Shown: in pieces, positions 18,388 through 27,382 of the stretch
How the letters are laid out: the number at the start of each line of letters is the position of its first letter
Numbering within the stretch: the first letter of the stretch is position 1
Assembly (NCBI GenBank): GCA_963578825.1
Contig: CAUZDW010000008.1
Coordinates: 1 to 64,000, forward strand
DNA from: JAJDNS01 sp963578825
GTDB taxonomy: Bacteria > Acidobacteriota > Vicinamibacteria > Fen-336
Length of the DNA stretch: 64,000 bases
Direction of reading: 5' to 3'
Position numbers and translations under genes: made by a program
The notes under the pieces: model-generated
What the model was told of the DNA's origin: nothing
The model's input: only the letters and a program-made list of their open reading frames with translations
Database searches by the model: none

Positions 18388-19725
18388 ATGGACTACGCCA
18401 ATCTCGCAACCGACCTTCTGAAGGCGGCGCGCAGCACCGGGGCCGATGCCGCCGATCTCCTCGTGGCCGAGGGGACGGAATTCTCGGTCACCGTGCGGCG
18501 CGGAGAGGTGGAGACGCTCAAAGAGGCGGGGAGCAAGGCCCTGGGGATCCGGGTCTTCGTGGGTCAACGCACCGCGTCGTGCTACACGTCGGACTTTTCC
18601 TGGCCGGCTCTCCAGAGGCTGGTCGGGGAGACGGTCGGGATGGCGCGCGTGACCGGCGAAGACGCCGCGGCCGGGCTGCCCGACGAGATGACCCCGCCCG
18701 AGGACGTGGATCTGGACCTGTACGACCCATCGCCGGCAGCTCTCGCCACCGAAGAGCGGATCGAGCGCGTCCGAGCCGCCGAAGCGATCGCTCTCGAAGC
18801 CCCTGGGATCACCAACTCCCAGGGAAGCTCGTGGAGCTCGGGGGAGGGTTCGGTGCTGCTGGCGAGCACCAGGGGGTTCCTCGGCTCGTACCGCACGTCG
18901 TCGGTCTCGCTCTCGGTGGTGCCCCAGGCCGGGAAGAATGGCCAGCTAGAGCGGGACTACTGGTACACCACGGGTCGCGGGCTCTCCGACCTGGAAACGC
19001 CGGAGGAGGTCGGACGCATCGCCGCCGAGCGGACGCTGCGGCGGCTCGGCGCGACCCAGGTACCGACCTGCCAGGTGCCGGTGGTGTTCGACCCGGAGAC
19101 CGCGGTCGAGCTCATGGGCGCCGTCTTCTCCGCCCTGTCCGGGTACGCCGTCTTCCGCAACGCCACCTTCCTCAAGGACCGCGACGGCGAGGAGGTGGCC
19201 TCGCCGCTCTTGACCCTGGTGGACGAGGGCCGGCGTCGGCGTGGGCTCGGCTCACGCCCCTTCGACGGCGAGGGCCTCCCGACGCGCCGCAACGTGCCGT
19301 TGGAGCGGGGAGTGCTCCGTTTCTACGTGTGCGACGCGTACGCGGCGCGCAAGATCGGAGCGAAGCCCGTGGGCTCGGCCCGGCGCGGCATCGGGGGTGG
19401 GCCGTCGGTGGGATCCGGCAACACCTTCTTCGAGCCTGGAGAGACGTCGCCCGAGCAGATTCTCGAAGGCGTCGAGCGCGGCCTCTTCGTCACCGACCTG
19501 ATCGGGTTCGGGGTCAACGTGGTCACCGGCGACTACTCGCAGGGTGCCGTCGGACACTGGATCGAGAACGGCCGGCTCACCCATCCAGTGAGCGAGGTGA
19601 CCATCGCCGGCAACCTGAGGGACATGCTGCGCGACGTCGACGCTGTAGGGAACGACCTGGTCTTCCGCGGCAGCTCGGCCTCGCCGACGCTGCGCATCCG
19701 CCGGATGACGGTGAGCGGGAGCTGA
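18388..19725 (+). CDS. tldE: TldE/PmbA metalloprotease subunit
   Basis: 445 residues, downstream of and presumably cotranscribed with tldD. It has the TldE fold blocks (RRGEVETLKEAGSKALGIRVFVGQRTASCYTSDF, GAVFSALSGYAVFRNATFL, VGSGNTFFEPGETS, TDLIGFGVNVVTGDYSQGA) and lacks the HExxxH metal site, as expected for the non-catalytic partner. ATG 18388 follows the tldD stop by 11 nt. No obvious peptide precursor gene is nearby, so a general proteolytic role is more likely than a dedicated modification pathway. Confidence 0.94.
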   Translation: MDYANLATDLLKAARSTGADAADLLVAEGTEFSVTVRRGEVETLKEAGSKALGIRVFVGQRTASCYTSDFSWPALQRLVGETVGMARVTGEDAAAGLPDEMTPPEDVDLDLYDPSPAALATEERIERVRAAEAIALEAPGITNSQGSSWSSGEGSVLLASTRGFLGSYRTSSVSLSVVPQAGKNGQLERDYWYTTGRGLSDLETPEEVGRIAAERTLRRLGATQVPTCQVPVVFDPETAVELMGAVFSALSGYAVFRNATFLKDRDGEEVASPLLTLVDEGRRRRGLGSRPFDGEGLPTRRNVPLERGVLRFYVCDAYAARKIGAKPVGSARRGIGGGPSVGSGNTFFEPGETSPEQILEGVERGLFVTDLIGFGVNVVTGDYSQGAVGHWIENGRLTHPVSEVTIAGNLRDMLRDVDAVGNDLVFRGSSASPTLRIRRMTVSGS

Positions 19726-19753
19726 CTCGCGCGCCGGCCAGGTCAGGCGCGGG

Positions 19754-20104
19754 TCACTTCTCCGGGCCCAGCTTTCGGACGTAGTCGACGAGGGCCGTGA
19801 TCTCGTCGTCGGAGAGCTGCTTGGCGAAGCCGGCCATCAGGGTGCCCTTCTTCCCCTTCCGGATGGACTCCTCGATCTGGGCGTCCTTCGTGGCCTTCTG
19901 CCACTCGGCGTCCTTGAAGCTGCGCACGCCCTGCTTGGCGAAGATCTTGTTGGGCTCGCCCGCCTTGCCGTGGCACGCGACACACTTCTTCTTGAAGTTG
20001 GTGGCGGCGTCGGCCCCGAACGTCGAGGACGGATTGATGAAGGCTACTGCGAGAAAGGCGGCGGCGACGGTCGCACCGGTGAACGTCAGACGACGAGAGA
20101 TCAT
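19754..20104 (-). CDS. Class I c-type cytochrome, periplasmic
   Basis: 116 residues with a signal peptide (residues 1-30, ending TFGADA) and one haem site CVACH at residues 41-45. The Met axial ligand is probably in TLMAGFAKQLSDDE. The C-terminal helix ITALVDYVRKLG completes a small cytochrome c fold. AAGGAGG 7 nt upstream fixes ATG 20104. It should carry electrons in the periplasm; its partner is unknown. It converges on tldE with 28 nt between stops. Confidence 0.9.
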   Translation of the reverse strand: MISRRLTFTGATVAAAFLAVAFINPSSTFGADAATNFKKKCVACHGKAGEPNKIFAKQGVRSFKDAEWQKATKDAQIEESIRKGKKGTLMAGFAKQLSDDEITALVDYVRKLGPEK

Positions 20105-20220
20105 GAGACGGCCTCCTTGGTAGAGGTCCCATTCTCCGGCACCCCGCCGCGTTCGTCCAGCGGACCAGCCTCGAGACTATAATCTCGCGACTCATCACCA
20201 AGGGGGCGGAGGTCCGGACA

Positions 20221-20654
20221 ATGGGGCAGATCAACCTGGCTCGCGTCGTGGGCGGCGGACTGCTCGCGGGGCTGATCATGAACATCAGCGAGTACGTGCT
20301 GCACGCCATCGCCTGGGACCGGACGGAGAGAGGCTGCTCGAGGAGTGGCAGAAGCTGGGGCTCGTGGGAGACCCCGACCCGATGATGCTCCTCCTGCTGG
20401 TGCTCGCGACGTTTGCCCTGGGGATCATGGCGGTCTGGACATATGCCGCCATTCGGCCGCGCCTCGGGGCAGGGGTTGGTACGGCCGCCTGCGCAGGCCT
20501 CCTGGTGTGGGCTCTGTCGTACTTGTACGCCGCGCTCTACGTGCATGCCGGGGTGCTGGTGTATCCGCCCAGGCTCACGTGGCTGCCGGTGGCCTAGAGC
20601 CTGATCGAGGTCCCGGTGGCGACCATCGCCGGGGCCTGGATCTATCGGGAGTAG
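20221..20654 (+). pseudogene. Broken small membrane protein (frameshift plus nonsense)
   Basis: Three pieces belong together. The start frame (ATG 20221) reads GQINLARVVGGGLLAGLIMN and reaches HAIAWDRTE. A one- or two-base slip in the GAGAGAG tract near 20330-20336 moves it to the frame ERLLEEWQKLG and three membrane segments (VLATFALGIMAVWTYAAIRP, AGLLVWALSYLYAALYV). An in-frame TAG at 20595 then interrupts PVA-x-SLIEVPVATIAGAWIYRE, where a Trp codon would be expected. It resembles a family of four-helix membrane proteins of unknown function common in soil bacteria. Confidence 0.75.
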
Positions 20655-20672
20655 CGGGCGACCCGCAGCACC

Positions 20673-21374
20673 TCACTCGTCGAGCAGCTGCTCCGCGAGT
20701 GGACCGAAAGCGCGCAGGTAGTCCCGCAGACTCCGGCCCGGCTCGTCTTCGAAGGCCTCCCGAGCCTCGATCCGCCCCATGCGGTCGAGGCGGAACGTCC
20801 GAAAGTCCTGCCGCAGCTCGCACCACGCGGCGAGCGTCCAGCTTCGGCCCCAGAAGAACGCCCCGAGCGGGCGCACCACCCGCTCGGTCTCGCCGCCATC
20901 GGCGCGCCGGTACTCCATGAAGAGGCGGCGCTGCTGCGTGAGGGCGGTCCGGACCATCAGGAGAGCGTACGAGCTCACACGACCCGTCCCCGTCCTGGGG
21001 ACATAGAGCGCGGAGGCGCCCAGGTGAGGCCGCATGCGCGGAGGCAGGACCGACTCGATCTTCGAGAGCGCCGAACCCGCGGCCCGGGCCAGACCCTCGT
21101 CCCCGAAGGCGGAGGCGATCCGCGCTCCCAGCGTCAGGGCCTCGAGCTCGTCCGAGTCGAACATGAGCGGGGGGAGGTCGTACTCCCGTTTGAGCGCATA
21201 GCCGACCCCGGCCTCTCCCTCGATGGGCGTGCCCGAGGCCACCAGATCCCGGATGTCGCGGTAGATCGTCCGGTCGGAGACCCCGAGGTCGGCGGCCTGC
21301 GGGGCCGCCGTCACAGCTCACCGGCGGCCCCGCAGGCTCTGGATGATCTGGAACAGACGGTCGGCGCGTCTCAC
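20673..21374 (-). pseudogene. YafY-type WYL-domain regulator with in-frame TGA
   Basis: From GTG 21374 the frame reads VRRADRLFQIIQSLRGRR, the standard start of a DeoR/YafY winged helix. It then meets TGA at 21320-21318 and continues AVTAAPQAADLGVSDRTIYRDIRDL, the rest of the helix-turn-helix. An Arg codon CGA would restore it. The WYL domain (residues about 140-215; RLFMEYRRADGGETERVVRPLGAFFWGRSWTLAAWCELR) is intact. Restart at GTG 21314 would give a 213-residue protein lacking the first DNA-binding helix. Such regulators usually control an adjacent gene, here the VOC protein, which is also broken. Confidence 0.8.
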
Positions 21375-21421
21375 GATGCTCCCATGTTAACGGCCGACCG
21401 CCCATCCCGAATCACGGTCTG

Positions 21422-21779
21422 CTAGGCCGCCTCCTCGACGAGACCGATGGCGTTGCCCTCGGGGTCTTCGAAGAAGCCGAGGATCGTCCCACCGGGAAGC
21501 TCGGTCCGGGGCTATCAGCGTCTTGCCCCCGAGCTTGCCGGCCTGCTCGAGCGAGCCCTTGATGTCGGTCGTCGACACGTAGAAGGCGACCCCGGGCCAG
21601 GGCTTGTCGCCGAGCTGCCCCACGCCACCGGGAATGCCCCGGCCCTTGCTGGCCTCGACCATGCCATAGTTCATCGGGTTGGACGCGTCGATCTTCCACC
21701 CGAAGAGATCCGTGAAGAACCGCTGCAGCTTCTTTCCGTCCTTGCCCATCACCTCGAACTACACAACGGGATGACTCAC
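21422..21779 (-). pseudogene. Broken VOC/glyoxalase-family protein
   Basis: From GTG 21779 the frame reads SHPVV, then TAG (21761-21759), then FEVMGKDGKKLQRFFTDLFGWKI, the conserved start of a VOC domain; Trp is common at the interrupted position in relatives. The frame continues to AGKLGGKTLIAP, then loses register at a four-base C tract (plus-strand 21508-21511). The expected end, TELPGGTILGFFEDPEGNAI followed by GLVEEAA and a stop at 21422, lies in another frame; adding one C joins them. Two independent lesions make this a pseudogene unless the sequence is wrong. Confidence 0.82.
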
Positions 21780-21907
21780 TGTCTCCTCCTCTCGCGCCGC
21801 GTCGTGCGGCGCACGAGGAGACTATGGGGCGGGGCTCCTGACAGCGTGGCGTCAGGAGCTTCGGCGAGCTGCGTCCCTCCTGACAACGGTATGGCAGGAG
21901 GAGAGGA

Positions 21908-22708
21908 TCACCACCAGGCGACGATTCGCAGGGGTCCGCCTGTCCCGCCGCGGATCTTCATGGGGAGCGCGGCGACGACGAAGTCCTTCGGGGGGAGCTG
22001 GCCCAGCGCTGCGACGTTCTCGAACGCGGGGATGCCCGCTTCGAACAGGATCACGTGGCTCTCGAAGATCTCGGACTGGCCATGGTCGATGCTCGGGGTG
22101 TCGAGACCGATGGCCTTGATCGTGCGCTCCTGCGTGAGCCAACGGGCCGCGTCGGGGTGGAGCCCCGGGAAGTGGAGCTCCGGCACCGCCTCCAGACCCG
22201 TGAGCGCCGTGCCGAGGTAGGCCTCTCTATCGTTCCAGCGCTCTCCCCAACCGGTGCGCAGCAGCACGATGGCCCCGTCGGGAAGGGGCCCGTTCTGGCT
22301 CTCCCAGGCGGTCAGATCATCGATCCGGATCTGATAGTCGCGGTCGCGCGCACAGGCCTCGCTCACGTCCACCACAACGCCGAGACCGACGAGCTGCTCG
22401 ATCGGGATCTCGTCGGCAGCGTGGCCGCCTTCGAAGAAATGGATGGGCGCATCGAGGTGCGTTCCTCCGTGCTCGGCCGCGCAGAAGCGGTTGGCCGCGT
22501 AGAAGTAGCCCTTCTCGGTCATCCCGTGGGCGACCTGCTCGAGCTGGAAGCCGGCTTCGGTGGGCCAGTAGATCGTGTCGGCGTCGAAGGCGTGGGTGAG
22601 GTCGACGATCGTGGCGGGCAAGGCCGGTGCCCGAGACGCTGCCGGCTCAGGCGGCGGAGCACTGCACGCAACGAGCAGGGTGGCGAGAACAACCGGGAGC
22701 CGATTCAC
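21908..22708 (-). CDS. Cyclase/kynurenine formamidase-like lipoprotein
   Basis: 266 residues. The N-terminus is a lipoprotein signal (RLPVVLATLLVACSAPPPEP; lipidated Cys after LLVA). The metal-binding motif of the cyclase family, HGGTHLDAPIHFF, is intact, along with the DLTHAF start and LLRTGW blocks, so it should be a Mn/Zn-dependent amide or ester hydrolase acting outside the cytoplasm. GTG 22708 has AGGAGG 4-5 nt upstream and matches the signal peptide start. It begins 17 nt after the kinase fusion gene on the same strand and is probably cotranscribed. The substrate is unknown; formylkynurenine is only one possibility. Confidence 0.86.
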   Translation of the reverse strand: MNRLPVVLATLLVACSAPPPEPAASRAPALPATIVDLTHAFDADTIYWPTEAGFQLEQVAHGMTEKGYFYAANRFCAAEHGGTHLDAPIHFFEGGHAADEIPIEQLVGLGVVVDVSEACARDRDYQIRIDDLTAWESQNGPLPDGAIVLLRTGWGERWNDREAYLGTALTGLEAVPELHFPGLHPDAARWLTQERTIKAIGLDTPSIDHGQSEIFESHVILFEAGIPAFENVAALGQLPPKDFVVAALPMKIRGGTGGPLRIVAWW

Positions 22709-22725
22709 GAGACCTCCTAAACTAA

Positions 22726-25614
22726 CTAGCTCACTGGTCCCAGCTGACGGTCGAGCCAGTCGAGGGTTTCCCGGGCCACCTCCTGCCAGCGCGGAGGGAC
22801 GTGTCCACCCTCGAAGATGTAGTGGCGCTTGAGGTCGTCCGGGGTCCCGAGCGCACGGAAGAGAGGCTTCTGCGACGCCTCCAGCGGAGACGCAAAGTCG
22901 TGCCGGCCGTTGATCATCAGCACGGGGGCAGTGACACGCGGGGCGAAGTGGAAGGCGTCGACCTCGGGAGGCTCTTCCTCGGTGCTGAGACCGCCGGCGA
23001 CGAGGACCACCGCCCGAAAGCGAGCGTCCACCGCAGCCGCCAGCGGACCGACATCCGCTCCCATGCTCAGGCCGTGAAAAGCCAGGCGATCCCGGTCGAT
23101 GTCGGGTCGCTCCTCGAGGTAATCCAGGGAGCGGGCCACGTCTTTCGACCACTGGATGACCACGTCGCGCCAGAAGCTCTCCCCCGGGGGACCCGGGGGC
23201 GAGCGACGCTCGTACGTCTCCTTGAAGACAGGAGCGAGGACGGCGCGCCCGCCCCGGACGAGGAAGCCGTAGTGCCCGCTCTCGCCGAACCGCTCCTCGC
23301 TCGACCGCAGGCCCAAGGCCGCCCCGGAGGGAAAATACAAGACCGCCTGATAGGGCGGCGACACACCCCGGGGGAGCAGGAGCCGGGCCGGGATGCGCTC
23401 GCCGCCGTAGGCGGCGGCGTAGCTGACGTTTTCCACGCGCCAGCGCTCGTCGCTGTCGTCGACGGACTCGACCCGGGCTTCCAGGGGACCACGGTCGTAG
23501 GAGTGAAGTCTCCGGTAGACCTCGAAGATCTCATCGTCGACGGGGGTCTCCTTCGAGTAGTCCCGGAAGACGGTCTCGATCGGAGTGAAGGCGTCGTCCG
23601 GAGGCGGCGTCGGATAAAGCGCGCACCGGAAGCCCAGGGTGGGGCTGCGGTCGAACGGATCGAGCGCGTCCGGGCCCGTGAAGAGATAGGTCGGGTCGTT
23701 CCAGGCCCCGCCGAGGGTGTGGCGGCGTGTTCCGGACGCGTTCCAGACCCACTCGCGCACGTTGCCGGCCATGTCGGAGTGGCCCCACGGGGAGATCCCC
23801 TCATGGCTCCCGACGGGCGACGGGCCCTCTCCTCCGAAATTGCTGAAGCCCAGGATGTCCGAGAAGATCGACCGCGCTCCCGACGCACGGAACCAGTGGT
23901 GGAAGGTGGGCAGGCTCCGACCCGCGAACTCCGCGTAGGCCGCCGCCTCATACCAGCTGACACCGCCCACCGGGACGTCGGGCTGGCCCTCGGGGTAGCT
24001 CCCGAGCTCCCAGGTCGATGGGCCCGGTCGTCCGGTCGTGTCCCGGAGCCCCGCCATGGCCTCCTCGAAGCTCAGGGTGCGGCCCTCCTTGACGAAGGGC
24101 TCGGTCCAGTACTCCGGGCGGTCGTAGCCTCCCCCGTCGACGAACCGCTGGAAGTCCCGGTTCGTCACCTCGGAGCGGTCCAGCCAGTAGTCCGGCAGCT
24201 CGACGGTCCGCGTTGCCCGGTAGACGTAGTGGCCACCGGGGACGGGGATCATACCCTCGGGAGACTCGCCTTCCGGAACGAGTGAAAACGTCTCCAGGTC
24301 GAGGGAGAAGAAGGTCACCTCGCGCGGCTCGTAGCCCTCCTTCACCAGCCTCCAGCGCAGGCTGCCGACAGGGACGCGGGTGCCCTCGAGGGGAGAGATG
24401 CCCAGGGGCTCCCAGGCCTCGTCCGGCTCGGCGTACGGCTTGAACGCAACCTCCGCCCCCTCCGGATCCGTCGTGAGGCGCACCGGTAGCGAGACGTCGT
24501 TCCAGAGCTTCTCGGCCAGCGGATCCTCGGGCAGCTCGGGCCGGATCTGCTGCGCAAGCCGGAACGCGGCGACGAACTCGCCTTCGTCGGCGAGGCGCGT
24601 CAACTCGGGCAGCGCCTCCTGCCGCGCCCAGCGCTCGCGCGAGATTCGACGTGTGGTGAGGACAACGAACGCGACGAGCGCGGCAAGGAGTACGGCGAGC
24701 GGCACGGCGACGGCGGGCCGGTGCAGGAGGGTCAGTGGCGACACACGTCTCTCCGCACGACGCTCCCGACACCCCTCGATGTCGCGGAGGAGCGGAGCGG
24801 CGTTCGGATAGCGCGCCTCCGGGTCCTTGGCCAGACACCGATAGACGATTGTCTCCACCTCGCGATCGACCTCGGGGCGGAGGCGGCGCACCGGCATCGG
24901 GTCGTCGCGAAGAACTGCGCTGATGACCGCCGCGGTCGTCTCTCCCTTCATCGCACGCTGGCCGGTGAGCATCTCGTAGAGGAGCAGCCCGAAGGCGAAC
25001 ACGTCGGTGCGGGCATCCACTCCTCGGCCGTGAGCCTGCTCCGGCGACATGTACGCGGGTGTTCCCAGGATGGCACCGGTCCCGGTGCGCGGCCCCTCGC
25101 TCAGCGTCTGCGCGCTGCTCGCCTCCGAGTCGGCGAGCGGCGCCGTCAACTGCGCCAGACCGAAGTCGAGGATCTTCGCGTGACCGTCGGGGGTGATCAT
25201 CACGTTGCTCGGCTTGATGTCGCGGTGGACGATCCCGGCCGCATGGGCGGCCGCCAGCCCGGAGGCGATCTCCGTGGCGAGCCGGAGCGCTTCGTCCACG
25301 GCGAGAGGCCCACGGGCGAGCCGGGCGTGCAGCGACTCGCCCTCGACGAGCTCCATTGCGATGAAGTCTGCGTCGCTGTCGGGGTCCCGTCCGACCTCGT
25401 AGATCGTGACGATGTGCGGGTGGTTCAACGAGGAGGCCGAGCGGGCCTCCTGGAGGAAACGACGGCGATGGTCGGGGTCGCCGCCCGCCTCCGGCTTGAG
25501 CCGCTTGAGGGCGACCACGCGCTGCAGACGAGTGTCACGGGCGCGGTAGAGGACACCCATGCCGCCCTCACCGAGCTCGCCGAGAATCTCGTAGTCCGCG
25601 AGGATCTCGCCCAT
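22726..25614 (-). CDS. Ser/Thr kinase - SUMF1 - alpha/beta hydrolase fusion protein
   Basis: 962 residues in one frame. Residues 8-285 form a Hanks-type kinase (GELGEGGMG, ALKRL lysine, HRDIKPSN, DFGLA, GTPAYMSPEQ). A single membrane helix (about 297-315) follows. Outside lies a PEGA-like stretch (LTTDPEGAEVAFKPY), then a formylglycine-generating-enzyme-like (SUMF1) domain (about 440-640: WLDRSEVTNRDFQRFV, PVGGVSWYEAAAYAEF, DMAGNVREWVWN). The C-terminal third is a dienelactone-hydrolase-like domain with nucleophile elbow GLSMGAD, acid in NGRHDFASP and His in EGGHVPP. ATG 25614 has AAGGA 7 nt upstream. The kinase would be cytosolic and the enzyme domains periplasmic, implying signalling across the membrane. 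SUMF1 domains attached to kinases usually lack proven catalysis. Confidence 0.93.
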   Translation of the reverse strand: MGEILADYEILGELGEGGMGVLYRARDTRLQRVVALKRLKPEAGGDPDHRRRFLQEARSASSLNHPHIVTIYEVGRDPDSDADFIAMELVEGESLHARLARGPLAVDEALRLATEIASGLAAAHAAGIVHRDIKPSNVMITPDGHAKILDFGLAQLTAPLADSEASSAQTLSEGPRTGTGAILGTPAYMSPEQAHGRGVDARTDVFAFGLLLYEMLTGQRAMKGETTAAVISAVLRDDPMPVRRLRPEVDREVETIVYRCLAKDPEARYPNAAPLLRDIEGCRERRAERRVSPLTLLHRPAVAVPLAVLLAALVAFVVLTTRRISRERWARQEALPELTRLADEGEFVAAFRLAQQIRPELPEDPLAEKLWNDVSLPVRLTTDPEGAEVAFKPYAEPDEAWEPLGISPLEGTRVPVGSLRWRLVKEGYEPREVTFFSLDLETFSLVPEGESPEGMIPVPGGHYVYRATRTVELPDYWLDRSEVTNRDFQRFVDGGGYDRPEYWTEPFVKEGRTLSFEEAMAGLRDTTGRPGPSTWELGSYPEGQPDVPVGGVSWYEAAAYAEFAGRSLPTFHHWFRASGARSIFSDILGFSNFGGEGPSPVGSHEGISPWGHSDMAGNVREWVWNASGTRRHTLGGAWNDPTYLFTGPDALDPFDRSPTLGFRCALYPTPPPDDAFTPIETVFRDYSKETPVDDEIFEVYRRLHSYDRGPLEARVESVDDSDERWRVENVSYAAAYGGERIPARLLLPRGVSPPYQAVLYFPSGAALGLRSSEERFGESGHYGFLVRGGRAVLAPVFKETYERRSPPGPPGESFWRDVVIQWSKDVARSLDYLEERPDIDRDRLAFHGLSMGADVGPLAAAVDARFRAVVLVAGGLSTEEEPPEVDAFHFAPRVTAPVLMINGRHDFASPLEASQKPLFRALGTPDDLKRHYIFEGGHVPPRWQEVARETLDWLDRQLGPVS

Positions 25615-25617
25615 CAC

Positions 25618-25838
25618 ATATTCCTTCGACTGGCCTTCAACGGACCCGGCGTCGTGTCAGGCTGACGGCGGGAGTCTACAACGTCCCCCGCTCTTGCGGG
25701 GCGGAGATGCCCCGCCATCCTCATGTTGGCGGGCGAGCTCAGCCGAAAGCATCCACGCCACCGCGCGACTTGTTGGCTGCGCGCCGCTATTGTTTGCGTG
25801 CGGGGTGCGTCCTCGAGCCCTTTTCGTCCGTATACCAG
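25618..25838. other. Divergent intergenic region, kinase / ECF sigma
   Basis: This 221-nt gap separates the kinase fusion (minus) from the sigma gene (plus). It must hold both promoters. No convincing operator, -10/-35 pair or ribosome binding site is seen; CGTATACC just upstream of ATG 25839 is the nearest AT-rich element. Confidence 0.4.
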
Positions 25839-26419
25839 ATGACGGAGGCAACGCTGGACCTCGACCGGAAAGACGCGGAGCGCCTGCGCAAGGCGACCTC
25901 ACGGGCCTCGAAGGCCTCATGGGGCGCCATCAGCAGCGACTCTTCCGGTACCTGCGGCGTCTCCTGGGAGACGAGACGATGGCGGAGGACCTGTTCCAGC
26001 AGACGTGGGTGAGGGTGGCCGAGCGGATCCGGAGCTTCGACGCGGCGCGGCCGTTCGGCCCCTGGCTCCTCACCGTGGGACGCAACCTCGCCCTCGACCA
26101 CCTGCGGCGGTACCGGCCGCAGAGCCTCGACGAGGCGGACGAGCCGGTCGCCCCGGCCGAGCGCTCGAGCTCCGCGGGCGACGCCCTCGAGCGGCTCGCC
26201 CTCCGGGAGCGAAGGGAGCGGCTGGAGGCGGCCCTGACCGGTCTGGCCGCACACGATCGGGAGGCCCTCTCACTGCGCTTCGACGAGGAGCTGTCGCTCA
26301 AGGAGATCGCGGCGCTCGTCGGGGTGCCCCTCCCGACGGCCAAAGCGCGGCTCTACCGCGCCCTCCGCCGCCTGCGCACCCGGCTGCTCACGATGGGACC
26401 GAAGGAGGAGTGGGCCTGA
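25839..26419 (+). pseudogene. ECF RNA polymerase sigma factor with probable 5' frameshift
   Basis: The main frame carries a full sigma-2 region (HQQRLFRYLRRLLGDETMAE, DLFQQTWVRVAERI, GPWLLTVGRNLALDHLRR) and sigma-4 helix-turn-helix (LSLKEIAALVGVPLPTAKAR). The natural N-terminus MTEATLDLDRKDAERL lies in another frame starting at ATG 25839. One G inserted near 25886 would join it to AQGDLTGLEGLMGRHQQ. Without repair, translation could still start at ATG 25919 (MGRHQQRL, GAAGG upstream), giving about 166 residues with a trimmed sigma-2. The stop overlaps the anti-sigma start (TGATG). It should be held by that zinc-finger anti-sigma. Confidence 0.8.
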
Positions 26420-26881
26420 TGAGCGACCACGTGGAAGATCTACTGGCGCTCGGGGCAGCCGGGTCGTTGACTCAGGACGAAGACGCCCGGGTGACCGAAC
26501 ACCTGGGCGAGTGCACGGCCTGCAGCGCACGGGCCGAGGAATGGCACCGCGTCGCGACGGAGCTCGGCCGGCTTCCCGAGCCGGCGCCCTCGCCGGAGCT
26601 CGTGGCCCGAACGCGTGCGGCTGTGGAGCGCTGGCAGGCCGAGCGTGAGGAGCGAGCGTGGAACCGGGCGGCGCTCGGCTTCGTGATCGTCTTCGGGTGG
26701 ACGCTCACGGGCGTCGCCTGGCTGCTCCTCGAGATCTTCGTCGGCGAGCTCACGGTGCGTCGCGATCGGCCGCTCGGGTCCACCGCGGCGTGGTTCGGTG
26801 TCTACCTGGTCGCCGGATGGGTGATGCAGGGTCTGCGGCGATGCTTCTCGGTCGCCGCGCACCTGAGGAAGGGAGAATCGC
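26419..26881 (+). CDS. Anti-sigma factor, zf-HC2 type, without its own stop
   Basis: It starts at ATG 26419, overlapping the sigma stop. An N-terminal zinc finger HLGECTACSARAEEWH (HxxxCxxC) binds the sigma factor. Two membrane segments follow (LGFVIVFGWTLTGVAWLLLEIF and AAWFGVYLVAGWVMQGL). A natural end near HLRKGES would fit just before the next gene, but no stop is met there: the frame stays open to 27441 through the whole next gene. Either a small indel near the 3' end removed the stop or a nonsense tail is made. I give the end at the next start codon. Confidence 0.75.
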
Positions 26882-27382
26882 ATGAGTCGTTTCCAGAAGG
26901 AATGGACCCTGGTCCCCACCGCGGCACGCGGCGTCGCGGCGTTCGCGTATCTCGCTTATCTCACCTTGATGGCGTCCATTTGGCTGCTGCCGCCAGCCAT
27001 GGAGAAGCAATTTCCCCATCCGGTGCAGTGGGGCTTCTTCATCGGCACCGCCGCGCTGGGCCTGCTGCTGTGGGCGTTCATCCTGCTCGTGGGCTACATC
27101 TGGGCCGACGCGACGCGCAGGCAGATGAACGCCGTCCTCTGGGTGCTCCTCGCCATCTTCATCCCGAACGCTATCGGGATCATCCTGTACTTCATCCTGC
27201 GCGACCCCTTGACCGTGCCGTGCTCCTCGTGCGGGACACCGGCAGGAAAGGACGAGGCCTTCTGCTCGGGGTGCGGGGCGTCGGTTCGCCCCTCTTGCGC
27301 CGAGTGCAAGCAACCGGTCCAGAAGGGCTGGACCCACTGTGGGCGCTGCGGCGCCGCGCTCGCCTCGGAGAACGCTTCCTAG
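26882..27382 (+). CDS. Membrane protein with C-terminal double zinc ribbon
   Basis: 166 residues. Three hydrophobic segments (AAFAYLAYLTLMASIWLLP, FFIGTAALGLLLWAFILLVG, AVLWVLLAIFIPNAIGIILY) are followed by CSSCGTPAGKDEAFCSGCGA and CAECKQPVQKGWTHCGRCGA, two Cys4 zinc ribbons. The FIPNAIGIILYFILRDP block resembles the PLD-nuclease N-terminal membrane module. GGAAGGGAG about 6 nt upstream supports ATG 26882. It probably belongs to the sigma/anti-sigma operon. Function is unknown; a membrane-bound sensor or scaffold is possible. Confidence 0.85.
   Translation: MSRFQKEWTLVPTAARGVAAFAYLAYLTLMASIWLLPPAMEKQFPHPVQWGFFIGTAALGLLLWAFILLVGYIWADATRRQMNAVLWVLLAIFIPNAIGIILYFILRDPLTVPCSSCGTPAGKDEAFCSGCGASVRPSCAECKQPVQKGWTHCGRCGAALASENAS

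Noticed and set aside
25694..25838. An N-terminal extension of the ECF sigma factor in its main frame.
   Set aside because: The sequence has no sigma-like features, while the peptide MTEATLDLDRKDAERL in another frame joins naturally to the sigma body.
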